Of a DNA stretch of 64,000 bases, positions 11,120 to 24,521 are shown piece after piece. Within the stretch, counting starts at the first letter, position 1; each line of letters starts with the position of its first letter. The notes beneath the pieces were generated by a model. That model saw nothing but the letters and a program-made list of their open reading frames with translations, made no database searches and was not told the origin of the DNA. The translations under genes and the position numbers were made by a program. This DNA comes from Tetradesmus obliquus (lineage: Eukaryota; Chlorophyta; Chlorophyceae; Sphaeropleales; Scenedesmaceae): the NCBI GenBank assembly GCA_030272155.1, contig CP126193.1, forward strand, positions 2,666,001 through 2,730,000. Reading direction: 5' to 3'.

Positions 11120-14100
11120 AGGTGGCAGGGGCCGTGGCGGCCGCGGCAACAGCAACAACCTGGGCGGGGGAGGCTTCAGCAGCTACACAGACATGGTGCA
11201 GCTGCAGCTGTCAAGCTACATCCTGGCAACCACACCAGCTAAGTTCCGCACCAGACGCCTGCCAAAGATCAGGGACCAAGGTAAATATGCCGCTCTGCCG
11301 CCACAATGCCCGGTCGCCTCATCTGCTTCCAAATCTGCAAGAGAGCGTCAACAGGGTACACCTGCATATGGCATCAGCAATGCTGGAAGATGTTAAATGA
11401 GGCTGCTGCCACCTCTTGTGCATGTGTTGCGTGCCCTGCAGTTTCCTGCTCTACCTGTGTTGCCCAGGCTGTTGCTGCAGCAACGCAAATATCCATCGCT
11501 GCTGCTCTCAATGAGTCTGTCAGCAAATGGGACATCAGTGCTCGCTCGCTGTACTACTGCAGCTTGCAGGGAAGGAGCTGCAAGGTAAGACTGGTGAACC
11601 CCTGCAGCAGCAGCATCGCTGCTCGTGTGCCCAGTGCCACAGCCGCCTTCTTGTAGTCCAGCAACAACAGCAAACATGTGCCAGCAACATCATACCGGCA
11701 TGCGCGAATTCAGAGAGGACTTGCGGGATACTTCTATTTCCAACGAACCCGTGCTCTTTGGGCAGCGCACGGCCTGGTCTGTATCCGGCAAGCGCCTGGT
11801 CGACAGCAATGTGTATCGCAACACAACAGCCATATTAATGTGTTTGGCCATGTAACGACCTCAACTGCCAGACAATATTGTGTGCTGCCAAACCTGCAGA
11901 CCGGCTGGGACATCCCTGATGCATTAAAGTACATTGTGAGTTTTCGTCAGCATTGCAGCAGCAGCAACCATGGATGCCCAACTAGTGCCTTCTGCTGCGA
12001 CAGCAGCCTGAGAGATGGCACACAGCAAGGAGGTGGCTGTGTGACTTGGGCAGCAATCAGCGATCAGCAGCCGCGTGCAATGCTGAAACCTGAGCAAAAA
12101 CGCTTCCAGATTGTCTATGGGCAGCACCACGGTGATGCTTGTTGACCCAGCTGACTAAATGCTTGCCATACTTTGACATGGCCTGCTTGACTTCCTGCTT
12201 CTGACCACACACTGCAACTTAAACCTGCCTGCCTCTCGTGTCATTCGTTCTGCACAGTTAGACCACACACCAGAGCTAGTGCACCCCTCCAGCTGCCTTG
12301 CAACCTCGGACTCGTTGTTGAAAACGGAGTCGGGGTTCACTGGCTGGCGGCCACTGTGCGCACAAGCACTGGAAAAAGCAGCTGCAGGCAAATGCAAGGG
12401 TCATCTGGGAAGCAAGATCACCAGAGCTGAGCCCTGGATAAATTGCACCTACAAGTCGATGAGCTCCTTCGTGGAGATACAAGTAGGTTGAAAGACCAAC
12501 GCAGGAGAAACCTGCAAAAACTGCATGTACGTACATGAGCACAGCAGCCTGCTTGTTGGACGCCTAGAATGCTCAATGCATATGCTTGCCATCTGAAGTG
12601 CAATTCTGCTTGCAACAGCAGCATTGACAGCAGCAGCAGCAGTAGCAGCAGCAGCCTCCCCGACCCTTTCAATCCGCCAGCAGCTCCGCTGGTGCTGCCA
12701 TTGGCAGCAGCGCCCAGGTCTCAGGTCAACTTTGAATTTGCGATGCTTCCTTTGTCGACAACTAGCTGGTATGTTGCGCTGTGGCTGTCACCTGTGCAGG
12801 AGCACATCCGTGCGCATGGCGCTGTCATATCAAGAATCATCATATATGTGAGATCTTGCCTTTTGAAATGAGTAGCAAGCGCGCCCAATCGTCACAGGAT
12901 TCATAGCTAGCCAGCGTGGCCGGCAGCAGCATCACTCCAGTTTTGCTGTGCACTCATCACATCTGTGCAGCCGCAATCTTGCCTGCCAGCACCCTCGACA
13001 CAAGCACGCTTTGCAAACAACGTGTGTCAGTTATTGCCGGCATTGTCGCCAGCAGCAGTTACGTCGCATGTTATACTTATTCCAGCAATATCAGTCAGGG
13101 TGCAGCTGTTTGAGTGAGCAGATGGACACATGCAGCTGAAAGCAGCATCAATGTATCTTCCAGCCATGAATGCTCATGCCTGCTGCCACAGGATGACTTT
13201 CAAGTGCAGTTCAATAGATCTGCCAAGCTCCGCACCAGCGAGCAGTTGCCCCCATACCAGAGGAACCTCACAGCTAGGCCAGCCTTTGCGCATGCTGTCG
13301 TGCTTGTGGGGTGAGTGCTGCTCAAATCCAACACCTGAGGTTGTCTTACAATGCTAGGCAGCTGCAGCCTGTTACACCGCCTGCTACAGGGACAGGCAGG
13401 CAGGCTGAAGGGGCGTGAATTTACTTCTTTCAGTAAAGACAGTCGTGCTTGCAGCATTCGACGCAGCGGCAGAGCCTGCCAGCACTTCAAGCTACTGGTT
13501 TGCGACGAGTGCCACGTGCTGCTTACTCACACAGCCTGCCCGTGTGTCTGTGTGCTTGCAGCTATGACAACGACAATTACACATGGACTGCCATGAACAG
13601 GTGCGCTGCATGAACACGCTCTTGGCTACTTTGCAGCCCCAACTGAACATGCGATGTGAGTGATGGGGTGGATGCCGCTGGTGCTGAAGTTGTTGGGCCT
13701 AAGCAATGCATAGCAGGTCACCAAAGCACACCACGATAGCATGTGCAGGAAAGCAGCTGCTCTGTGTTCCGGCGTCGTGACACCGGTGCGATGACGACAC
13801 GCCATTGCTATGGCATGGCACTCACGGCAGCAATCTGGCCATATAACCCTCGTGGTGGCTGTTTTTGCTGACAGTGCCTGGCAGCACATGTACAGGCATT
13901 CATGTCATGTTGCTGACTACTTGTGCCTGTGTAATGTGGCGGCACCCGCCTGCGCTGCAACAGCTGGGGTAAGGGACTGTCCACACTTATATCTCAGCCG
14001 GGTGTCACAGCGGATGGCCTGTTCATGATACAGATGGGCATCGGAGGTGAGCAGCTGCTGCACGGGCAGCACATCATGTGGCATCTCAGCTTGTCCTGGT

Positions 14101-17100
14101 GGCCTGCGGCAATCATTGCCTGTGGCAGAGTATTCGTTCTAAGGTTGTAAATTTGAAGAACAGGCATTTGCCGCAGGCGGGCTGCTATGCAAGCATAAAA
14201 GCCGCCAGGGAACACCATCACACGTTACTGTATATTTGACAACGCCCCACGCATGCATGAACATCCACACTGCTTGTAGGTGTGGGGACGCCAGAGCACA
14301 CGTACGGGATCACCTGCACTGCAACAGAGCAGCGCAAGTTGGCCACCGTGAACACTCAGCCGTGGGAGCAGGAGAGGAGGGCTGTTCAGCCTGTCAACAC
14401 ATCTGTTGCCCTCAACACATTGGCAGAGTGCTACAAGTACAAGGTTGTCGAGGGTGACACAGTGGCATTTGTAGTGAGCTGGTCTGGCGTTCTTTGCGGG
14501 AGTTTATCCAACGAAACTGGCGAAAGTTTGGCAGGCTGCAGGATGTGACATTCAGCTTTGCCAGCAAGTTGGCGGAAGCAGACATCCGCGATGTGCTGCA
14601 ATCTGTGGAGCAAGTTACACATGGCTTCACAAATGTCAAGCCCTTCTTCACATGCCTGACATACACTGCAAGCGGCTCGGCTGCAAATGTGACCTGTGAC
14701 CTTGGCACCACAGCAAAGTGCGCGGAACCAGGTGTGGCTGCATGCACCTTGCACTACAAAGACGTGAATGTGACTGACAGCCTGCCAATAGGTGAGATGT
14801 CTGCTGCATGGGAAGGCATACTTTTTTCTGGAAAAGGGCACGTTAGAAAGCTAATGGTGCTGCAGCATATGGCGCATGCAAAGCCAGCGCAAAGCACGGT
14901 AAGAACCCATCAACAGGACGAAGTAGGCAGGTACCCGCATGACTACTGCCAGCATATGGCCATAAGTACATGTTTCATGATCAGCTTGTTTTTTTTTTGC
15001 AAACTGCTGCACAGATGCCACTTAACATGTTACAAGCTCCAACAATGTACATTGCAACCTTGTGCGTGCATTGCAACAATCGCAAGGTGTCATGTGTTTT
15101 ACTTGTGAACCTCATAATGCTAAATATGCAGCACTCCAATCAAGAGCATGATTAATGTGTCTTGGCTCCGGCACGTACTGAGTAATTGCAGGATCCATTG
15201 TGCAGCTCTGTGACTCCAGATTTACAATCCCAGGAGAATTTGACAAAGTTGCGTTTGTGGATGACTACAAGGTATCACAGCAGCGTGCTCTGGTGAGCAT
15301 CTTAAAGTCGATGGCACCGAGCTCAACTGATGAGGAGGTAGCAATCTACTCCAACTGCACACCGAGCTATAGCATCCGTGCAGGATTCCGTATTCTATCC
15401 GAACGTGGTTACAAGCTCAGTTGGCATGTCAACTGTACCCTGAGTCCCTACCAAATTACGAAGCTTATATTTAGACTTTTGCTGGAGGTTCCTCCCAATG
15501 CACAACTTCAGGGTGCTCTGCCTGCCCTTACCCCAAACATAATGAACTCCATTCTGTTGCTAAAAGACAGCCTGGAGAATCTTGACATGTTAGTATACAG
15601 TGGAACAATACCTGCCAAGCTTGGCGCTCTTAACAAGCTGCAGACATTGGTGGTGAGGCACTACTGCATGTCAGGCAGCTTGCCCCCCATTCTGCTGCTT
15701 GGCCTGCCAAATATCTACCGTATCAACATTGGGCAGTATGCAGGTGGTGAGCAGTACCAACCGTATGGCTTACAGTGTGGCATTGTTGACCCTGTGCCGC
15801 CTGAATGGTTCACAACCACAAAAGATGAGTCAGGCAACATGGTGGCTCCTGGCAGGCTCCTTATAGATGTCGACGTCTCCAACAATCATTTGACTGGCAA
15901 CCTTCCAGACATACGGGCATGGCCACATGTAGGGTCCCTGAGCCTGGCCCACAACAAATTTAGTGGTGGGGTGAGTGTGGAGGCGACTGAGCAACATGAT
16001 GTGTGGCATTCTTTTCTGGGTTGTTGCTTGGATGGCACGTGCAATAAAGTAAAGTTTGTGGAAGCATGCCACAATGATTTCTTTGTCTTGCACCGCTTTG
16101 CAGCTCTGTAATTAGCTTGCAAGTTGAATTGACCAAGTTTACGCCAATATCCCCACCTGTTAGGCTGCAGTAGCAAGCAAGCCTCAGCCTTATAAGGCAA
16201 GCTTGCTGGTTGTTGTTGGCTTGCATGCTGCTGCTGCCTAGCTCGAGCTTGTGTTGGGACACCTGAGCGACTGACTGCGGGATAGGCAACTGCACAAGGT
16301 TCCAAAAGCGCACCTTGACTGTAGTGTATGCACACGCGGACACAGTTGATCTTCTGGTCAGTGCTTCTCACCACGGCCACATGCATGCAGGTCCCTGCCG
16401 TGTGGGCAGACAATGCAGCGAGCAGCAGGGACTTCTATGAAATTGACCTTGGGGACAATCGGCTCAGTGGTTTGTTTCCTCGTGAGTGGTCACAGATGGG
16501 GAAGATATACATACTCTCATTAGGCAGCAACCAAGGGCTGAGTGGTTGTGTGCCAGTTGAGTCAATTGAGGCAGATGGCATTTTGACATACGAAAACACA
16601 GGCGTAGCTGGATTGTGCAAGGCCAAAGCAGCCGAGGTGGAAGCGCGGCAAGTTAAGGCTGTGCAAGCCCATCTGGTGCCATTGTTGGGAGCCGGAGCTG
16701 GTCAGGGATACATCACAATGCTGAAGCAGCTGGTAGAAGAAGTTGCAGGCTTGGGAAACATGGTCAGGCCAGGCCAAACAACCTCAGAAATCAATAGACG
16801 GCTCTCTAGTGTAAACTGGTTAGTTGACGTGACCATTGGCATACAGTTGTTCGAAAGTGCTACGTACATCACAGGCATCGAAGTGTATAGGGGTGATACA
16901 GCTGGGTTGAACCTTACACACCTGGTGCCGCTGGTACAGAGTCTGCCACGGCTGGAATCATTTAAGTGCTCTTCGTGTAGTGCCAACTCTGAGCCTGGCC
17001 TCCAGGACTTGCAGCTTCCAGTCCAGCTTGCACAAGCAGCGCCTCTACTGAAGTACCTGAAACTGACAGGTTGCGGTCTCAGGGGATCGCTGCCAAGTGC

Positions 17101-19228
17101 GTGGGGTTGCTGGACTAGCCTTGAAGAATTGCTGCTTGGAGCTGTATATTGCACCCCTGATTCACCCGCAGACTTTCTCACTGGCAGCATCCCTGCCTCC
17201 TATGCCAACATGGCTAGGCTGAAGTATTTGAACCTCTGCAACAATCAGCAGCTCACAGGAACGCTGCCGCCTGAGTTTGGCTCTGCTGGGATGATGCCGA
17301 TTGATGCACAGTTCCGCCTGGGCGACACAGGCTTGCACGGCTCTATTCCTCCCAGCTGGTCTCACTTCAGCCGTGGCAGCGTTGGAGTTGGCGGCAGCAA
17401 CATCAGCTTGGACTGCACCCCTGATGGGTTGATGGTATATCAAAGATATACATGGGACAGGGTTGACCGCCCATGTTCAGGACGCAGGCCTGACGTCAAT
17501 GCGTTAGTGGCCCTACAAAGACTGCTCAACACGACAGGCGGCGTGTCTAATGATTTGGCTGCTTGGAACAGCAGTGACAGAGGGAGCGCAGGTGAGCAAC
17601 TGCAGCACTGCACGAGAATTCGCTTTTTTGCAAAAAAGTTGCTTTCTCTCTCATGTTGTTTGGCATTGCACCTTCTATTCATGTGCTCCTTGGCATCACG
17701 CTCATGCCTGCAACGTTCAGTGGGCGGTGCCTGTGCATTGCAGGTCCTGAGACACCCCCAAAGTTTTGCAGGCTATGGAAGGGTGTTACTTGTGACGCAG
17801 CCTATCAGATCACATGGCTGAACCTGACGCAGCTGAACATACAATTTCCAGCAGGAGCAGCCCTCCCACTCCCAAGGGTGGCCGACATACTGCAGCCGCT
17901 CGCTGCTTTCCTTTTATCACTGGACGCAGCCTCATTGCACTTGGCGGGCACCCTGCCTTCCAGCTTTGCTGCCTTCTACAACCTGCAGCATCTGGACCTG
18001 AGTGGCAACAGGGGCCTAACAGGCAGCCGGCCCAGCTTATGGTCAGCACTCACTGCGCTGCAAACCTTGGACGTCTCTGGCACTGGCATCAGTGGCAGTC
18101 TACCACCCTCTTGGGCGTCGCTGCAGGAGCTGCGTGCATTCAGGGCAGCAAACTGCAGCAGCTTGTCAGGGCAGCTGCCACTAGAGTGGGGCATCTTGAG
18201 GAGCCTAGAGGAGCTGGTGGTTACAAACAGCAATCTGAGTGGGACCCTGCCAGCTTGGACAGATTCAGCGGCTATGCGGGCAGCAGGTGACGCTGCACTT
18301 GCTGCAGCTCAGCAGGCAGCTAGCGCTGACGTCAATCAGGCAGCGGCTGCTGATGTGTCACCCGCCACTGTTCAGCGGCAACTGCAAGGAACCGCGGCAG
18401 TCATGTTGGCGCGCGTGCGTCAGCAGCAGCAGCCAGTCGCGCTGTCAGCGCGCTGAGTGCAGCAATTGCAGCAGCACCGGCAGGCACGCGCTTCATGCCG
18501 CTACGCGTAATCAATCTGTCAGGCAACAAGCTGAGCAGGCAGCTGGTGCCAGGCTGGTCACTGTTTGAGCAGCTACAGGTGAGCTGTACATGTTGCGCAG
18601 TACACGCAGCTGCTAAAATGAGAAGAAATGCAGCTCAAGTACTGCAAGCATTATCTGCTGCGCAAGATGGTGCCACAGCTAGTCATGCCAGCAGGAGCAG
18701 AGAACCTGTGTTGACAGGAGGCGCTTGCCAAGACCATGAACTTGCAGCATATGCATGTTCACAGCATGTGACATGCCAGGCAGCACCATACTTGTTTTCT
18801 GGCTCTTCAAGTTGGGTTGTTCACTGCCCATTCTGGCTGCTGCTCTGTTCTGACTGCACCAGGTGCTGGTGCTTGCCAACAACAGCTTGACCGGCTCACT
18901 GCCAGAGTCGTTCGCCCGCCTCACCACCCTGGCGGTGCTGGATGTATCCAGCAATGCTTTCAGCAGCACATTGCCTGCCAGCTGGGTTAGCTTGCGCAAG
19001 CTGCAGCAGCTAGATCTTTCCAACAATACTCTGGTCAGCCCCGTTCCTGAGGCCTGGAGCTATCTGTATGTTGGCGCTGGGTCGCAGCTGCGGTGCCTGG
19101 CACTGTTTGGCAATGCTGGGCTGAGCGCTGCAGAGCTAGCAGCGCTGAAGAGCACGCTAGAGCAGCGCTCGACCGGCAAGACTACTGTTGTTGTGTCTGG
19201 TGATGGGCCAATGTGCCCCAGCCTATGA
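10536..19228 (+). CDS. Secreted papain-like (C1A) cysteine peptidase fused to leucine-rich repeats
   Basis: Sixteen exons close in frame (1494 aa): 10536-10806, 11122-11280, 11442-11584, 11900-11935, 12258-12482, 12800-12847, 13192-13310, 13562-13600, 13964-13968, 14280-14473, 14542-14791, 15192-15970, 16391-17591, 17744-18286, 18472-18578, 18863-19228. The ATG at 10536 begins a signal peptide (LLAAARRVAVLLTAVLLVPW). The peptidase part shows KIRDQ with oxyanion Q143, SCSTC with C149, AHAVVLVGYD with H328 and MNSWG with N346; the Q-C spacing of six matches papain. A Cys-rich stretch with N-glycosylation sites follows. LRRs of the type LxxLxxLxLSxNxLxGxLP then run to the end, including an LRRNT-like cap (AAWN...CRLWKGVTCD) at about 17,560-17,815. 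No membrane anchor or kinase is visible. It is inferred to act in the secretory route or wall. W26 of papain is Val here, so activity needs testing. Early exon borders are less certain than the LRR exons. Confidence 0.8.
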
Positions 19229-20444
19229 CTGCCTTGATGCCTAGCACTAGTGTACACCAGTATAATGCAGCTGGCTATCTAGCCAGGTATAGCTGTCATG
19301 CAGTCTGTATACAGTAAAGTAGCTTGATGTTCAAAAGGGAACATAATGTGACGGAATCGACTCAGCAGCAGTACAGGTTATGTATTGCCTTTGATCAAGG
19401 CTCAGCCCTGTTGATGCGGGGCTGGGTCCGTCACTTGTTAATGCACCATTAGCAGACACGCTGCTTTGGCATAATGTTGCAGTTGAGAACTTCTGCTGTT
19501 GGCAGTTTTAAGGCTGCTGGCGGCACAGTTAGCAGCATACATATGCGTGCGACCTGCACGACATCTGTTGCAGTTATGCAGGACTTTGCGCCAGCTGATG
19601 CACCTATTGATATGAAGCTTGTTTGATTTGGAGTTTGTTCATTTGTTGGCTGTGTTGTCACAGTTCAGGGTGCCTGGAGCACTGTGCAGTGCACCACATG
19701 TTGCATGGCCTACTGTTGCGCTCGTACTCCAAGTGCGGCCTTGAGATGCGTGCGAGCTATCTTACTTTATCAGTTGAGACGCGAATTGTCACCGCACGGG
19801 CGGCTTGCTCATCTTTAACACATGACAGCCTTCACTCCACACTATAGCATGAGGTTCAGCAGCCATGGTGGCCTTTCGGGGGGGCCACTTCTTCAAGAAC
19901 GCGGGCCATGTGAGTACGCATTATGTTGCATTGTGCTTGTGCTTGTAATGAACGCAACCGGTAACTTCAATTATAAAGCATGGCATGCCTGCCACCATGG
20001 TGCCCACAGCAACGGCAGCTGCGGCTCTGGCCACACAAGCACCGCCGGAACACTGTTGGCATGACAGCTGATCAGCAGAGGATGTGATCGATACCAGGAT
20101 CAGCAGTTACAGTACTAGTGTTCCCCCTAGACCTGCTTGACCCAATGTTACACCCGCCTAGCTGTAAATCACGTCGGTTTATCACGCACACCAGCAAGGC
20201 CACAGCTGCGACAACCGCAGCAGCAATCGCACCCATGTCGGACCAGTCCCTCACAACAACGATTGAAGCATAAGGAATACAGCGCCATTCAGTGCATGAC
20301 TGTTCACTCGGATCCCCTGGGGCCATGCTAGCACGTGCATTCAAAGTATGCACCAAACAGCAGCAACTGGTGATCACAAAGCTGCAGTGCAGGAGCTCGT
20401 GGTCACGCTGGCTATGGCTGGTGCAGCAGTTGCTTGCAAGCTGT
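19229..20444. other. Convergent intergenic region
   Basis: Lies between the peptidase-LRR stop and the arabinosyltransferase-like stop on the opposite strand. It should hold both 3' UTRs. Apart from the doubtful 40-aa gene at 19,865 nothing is recognised. Confidence 0.5.
19865..20087 (+). CDS. Possible 40-aa basic protein, two exons
   Basis: Tentative. The ATG at 19865 sits in the context AGCCATGGTG. Exon 19865-19909 ends at a strong GTGAGT donor, and exon 20010-20087 follows a CCCACAG acceptor and ends in TGA. The joined frame is 40 residues, beginning MVAFRGGHFFKNAGH and continuing with an Arg/His-rich QRQLRLWPHKHRRN segment. It resembles small organelle or ribosomal proteins in size and charge only. 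I do not recognise the family, and it may be chance. Confidence 0.22.
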
Positions 20445-23400
20445 CTATGGTTGGTGCCGCTTGGCTGTCGGGTAGATACTGTTGGGCAGCTTCTCATCAC
20501 ACGTTGCGATCTGGCCCGTCTTGTAGTAGTCATCCCAGCAGGGGATGTTCTCTGCAGCAGCAGGAGCAAACACGGCGGCAGCAGCAGGTCAGCACTTGCA
20601 GCTACACCTGGTAGCTGCATTTGAGTGTGCCACAACGTCAGGCGTCTGTTTTGGGTGCTTGGGTGGGCAACTGGGCATGTTCCGCAGTTGCAGTGCTGCT
20701 CTGAGCTGTCTTGTTGCTGTCGTGCAACACCAGGACGGCAATATTCCATTGGTTGCGCACAGTGCCATGCAAAAGCGTGCACTAACAACTGGCAGGGAGC
20801 TTGAAAATTGGTTGTCAGCAGCTCGAATCCGATCTGGTCTACAGCACATGACAAACTCAGCAGGTACAGTCGTGCGGCGCTGCTGCTGTCATAACAAGGC
20901 TCATGCAGCTCACCTGTCGCCTCATTGATATGGCTGATGAGCGCGCGCACCATGTCGTTCTGCATCTTCTCAGGCGGGTCGCCCAGCCGCCGCGGTGGCG
21001 GCTTTGCATACGTGCGCTTGTCAAAGCGCCAGAACCCAAACTTGCCTGCGGCGATTGCGCAAAACAACAGCGAACAGCAGCAGGAGCAGACGCAATCCAC
21101 AGCTGTGTCAGCAACCGCCTATGAGCAGCGCATGGCAGCATTAGCCACCACAGAAAAGCTGCAAGAGATCAGCCAAACCCACCCGCCCAGAGCCCCTCCA
21201 ACAGAATACTTGATGCCTACTATCACTATCTCAGCAGATGGTGCAGCAGCTGATCCACAGCCCCCCACCTGGCGTGTGCTTGCCCTCCGCATTATAATCA
21301 TTGCCGTAGGTGTAGTGCAGGATGTAGTAGGGCCGCCCCGGGCCCATGGCCATGCGCGAGTCCCAGGGCGGCTGCGCCATCATGTGCAGAATGAGGTCCA
21401 CGTGGCGCACGCCGATCACAAACAGCGACACCGTGAACGCGTACATTTCCTGCACCCAGCCCCACTTCTGCAGGCGGGAACAGGAGCAGGCAGCAAGGTT
21501 GGTTGGTGCACTGTAGTGTGTGAGGTGTGAAGGGTGCGCTGTGTCGTCACAACGCAAGCAGAGTTCATGTCAGCAGGAACGGCTGAGGGCTAAACATATA
21601 GTGGAGACCGCTGCTGCTGATGGCGGCAGAGTTCGGGCAAGGATGCGTGCTGTTTGACGCAGCTCACACAGCATGCACATCTTATTGAACCCAAACTGGC
21701 CACAGCACACACTGGCACATGCCATGCATAGCACATACCAGCACAACCTGTCCTCCGCTATAACCTCACAGGGGAACACAGCACAACCCATCTGCCCACA
21801 GCGCACAGCGCTGCTGCCCCTCGCACCTCGTTGGCCTCCTTGTCCTTGAAGATGGCCACGCTCATGTTCTGCCACAGCGGTATCACCTGCTTCATCTGCT
21901 GCATGCTGAGGAAGGTGGGGCTGTTGCCCATGGGGGCGATGGTCTCCGCATCGGAGCGGCTGAGGCTGCCACCGGGCACAAACTTGGCAATGATGGGGAT
22001 GTTCTCGTCCTGCAATGTGCAGCAGATGAGGAATGATCACAATACACAGCATTGCATAACACATATCGTATCATATCATAGGATGATCATGATGGGGATG
22101 TTCTTGTCCTGCTCAGCAGATAGCAAAGCAGGCGGCAGCACCATGGGGTTGAACGAGCGTGCAAGAGTCTAACGGCTGGTTGGGTGGCTACTGGCGCGCA
22201 ACAGATTGTGGTTTTGACTGAGCACGCTATGTTGGAGATCGCGAAGCGCTGCGGCCGAGGCAAGCAAAGCATCTGCGCCATTGCTGCACATGTATGCCCC
22301 GCTGCATCAAAGCAGCTCCAGCACCTTACACCCATACCCCGCGCAGGCCCAGGCGCCATCCATCCCACAGTCAGTCCATCCCACAGTCAGTCCATCCCAC
22401 AGCCAGTCAAAACTAACTGCACACACACCTTGTGTGGCTCAATGTAGAAGAAGGGGAAGGCTGCCGGCCTGTCATCCTTCTTCATGAAGTTGGGAAGCGG
22501 CCTCAGGAAAATGTGATCTGGCTCACTCATCATCACATACTCCTCTGTTATCTTCGCCTGCTGCACCCACTGCAGCAGCGCGTAGGGGCGATTTAGTACA
22601 GGGTAGTACTCGTGAGGCACCACGCTCTCTGGCAGGGGCTGGGCCACAAAGGTGGGTATTTCGTCGACGAGGTCGTCCGGCGTGCCACTATGCAGCAGGC
22701 GCGTAAAGCCGCCCATCTCACAGTTGGGCTGCTTGTCGCATTCCTCTTTCTGCTTGAGGTACCTGCGGCGGCAAGCAGCAGTGTGAAGGTGAATGAGTGT
22801 TTGTCGCCGTGACTCCTTGGCACAAGAGAGGTGCTGCTGATGACAGACTCAGGTGCGTGACAACTGCACTGTGCCACACCGGCGCAGCCAGCATCACCCG
22901 AGCAACACCTTATGGATTCCCAAGCGCAGCAACAGAGCCCTGCATGCAAGATCGACTACTGCATACGGATGGCGCAATAGCAGTTTGCCGCAGGGCTGTG
23001 ATCTGGCATCCCCATCCGTGCTGCGCATGCCCAGCACCGCCAGCGCGTGCTCACCAGTAGTAGTGCACGCGCGTCTGCCAGTGCACCAGGTCACCCTGTG
23101 CTGTGGTGATGATGTGGAACTTGCGCACCTGCGCGCAACGATAGGCAACAGCATACCACACACAATGTGAGCACGCGTTTCGGTCAGGGATTGCATCTGC
23201 GCACAGCGCCTACCGCTGCCTGTTGTGTTTTCTCTGCTCTGCGCGCGGCTTGCTGGGCACCAGGTCAGCAAGCATTGCACAGCAACCAGCAGAGCAACAG
23301 CTGGCTGCACTGCTGCTAGCCGCACGCACTGCTTCGCACCTTCTTGTCTGCGGGGTCCTGCTCATCGGTCCCGTGCTCCTCTGCATCCGGCCCCACAATG

Positions 23401-24487
23401 CCTGACGTCCAGCCCACCTCTGGGCCCTCGCGCGCTGGCTTCGTGGCGCGCGGGTGCACCTGCATTGAATTATGTGTGCAGACGTCGTCTCAAAGTTGGT
23501 GCGGAGTGCGGGTGTTCCAGCTGCTGCTGCTGCTGCTACCTTTTACTGACGGCAGCTGCTGAATGGGTTGCAGCATGGGCGCTAAACAGTGCCAGCCCCA
23601 GAAGTGTGTGCTGCACTGCCCTGCTTCCTCAGGCAACGTCACCACTGCCCATCCACAGCTGCTGTTGCAGGTGCTGCTGGCTGGTGCTGCTGCCCCTGCG
23701 TGCCGCTGCTCACCAAGTGCTTCAGCCAGCACTCCCGGTACTGCCCGCCGCAGCTCTCCTTGATGCCACACCACACCCACACTGCAGCAGCAGGGCAAGG
23801 CGTGCTTCAGGTGTCTATTTGCCTATGCAAAGCAGCCAGCTACCTGCTGGTGGCGCAACTGTACAGCAACTGTCGGCAAGATTGCAGCTGCAGCGCAAGG
23901 CGCTGGACAGAATACAGAAGGGCATGCACGTGTTGACAGCTGCTGCAGCTGCTAGGACATGGCCCTGTGCACACTGCAAGTACAACCAACACACAAACTC
24001 ATCATGTCTGTCGGTCCAGCTACTCAGCACACATGAGCTGCCTGCTGCATGCAGATCATGGTAAGACTCAGTTGCACTCTCTTACCGTTACATTTATGTG
24101 CGCTGTGCTTGGCAGGTGTGTGCTTCAGGCACGCCTCGCAGCACTCCCCTGGGGTGTTGGTATGAAAAGAAGAGCCCCATTTCACCACATCACCCCACAG
24201 CCTGCAGGAACAGCAATTACCCAACACACCTGTGCTGAAGCTGTGCTGTGCTACACCCCTCCAAATCAGAGTCATAGGCATCTTCTGCTGCGAGTCCTAC
24301 TGCTGCAAGTGCTTCGGCTTCAGCACTGGCAAGCACGCACGCGTGAGCCCTGCTGCGGTCTTGCATGGCTTGCCTGCAAAGCTGCCGCTGCCAGACCGTG
24401 CGGCCTGCAGCTGCCGCTGCTTCTGCCGTTGCTGCTGCCTGCAGGAGGCTGCTCAGCGCTGTTGATCCAAGTGGCATGGCGTGGCAT

Positions 24488-24521
<34 letters not shown>

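Noticed and set aside
11685-11810. In-phase 42-codon candidate exon of the peptidase gene
   Set aside because: It fits in frame, but joining 11584 directly to 11900 gives the expected peptidase sequence (GRSCKTGWDIPDALKYI) without an unexplained insertion.
12725-12799. Upstream extension of the exon at 12800
   Set aside because: In frame, but it inserts 25 residues before EHIRAHGAV where peptidases of this type are continuous; the CTGTGCAG acceptor at 12799 is better.
18287-18456. Coding continuation of the LRR exon to a stop at 18,456
   Set aside because: A GTGACG donor at 18,287 joined to the acceptor at 18,471 keeps phase and restores LRR sequence; the continuation is Ala/Gln-rich and ends without a complete repeat.
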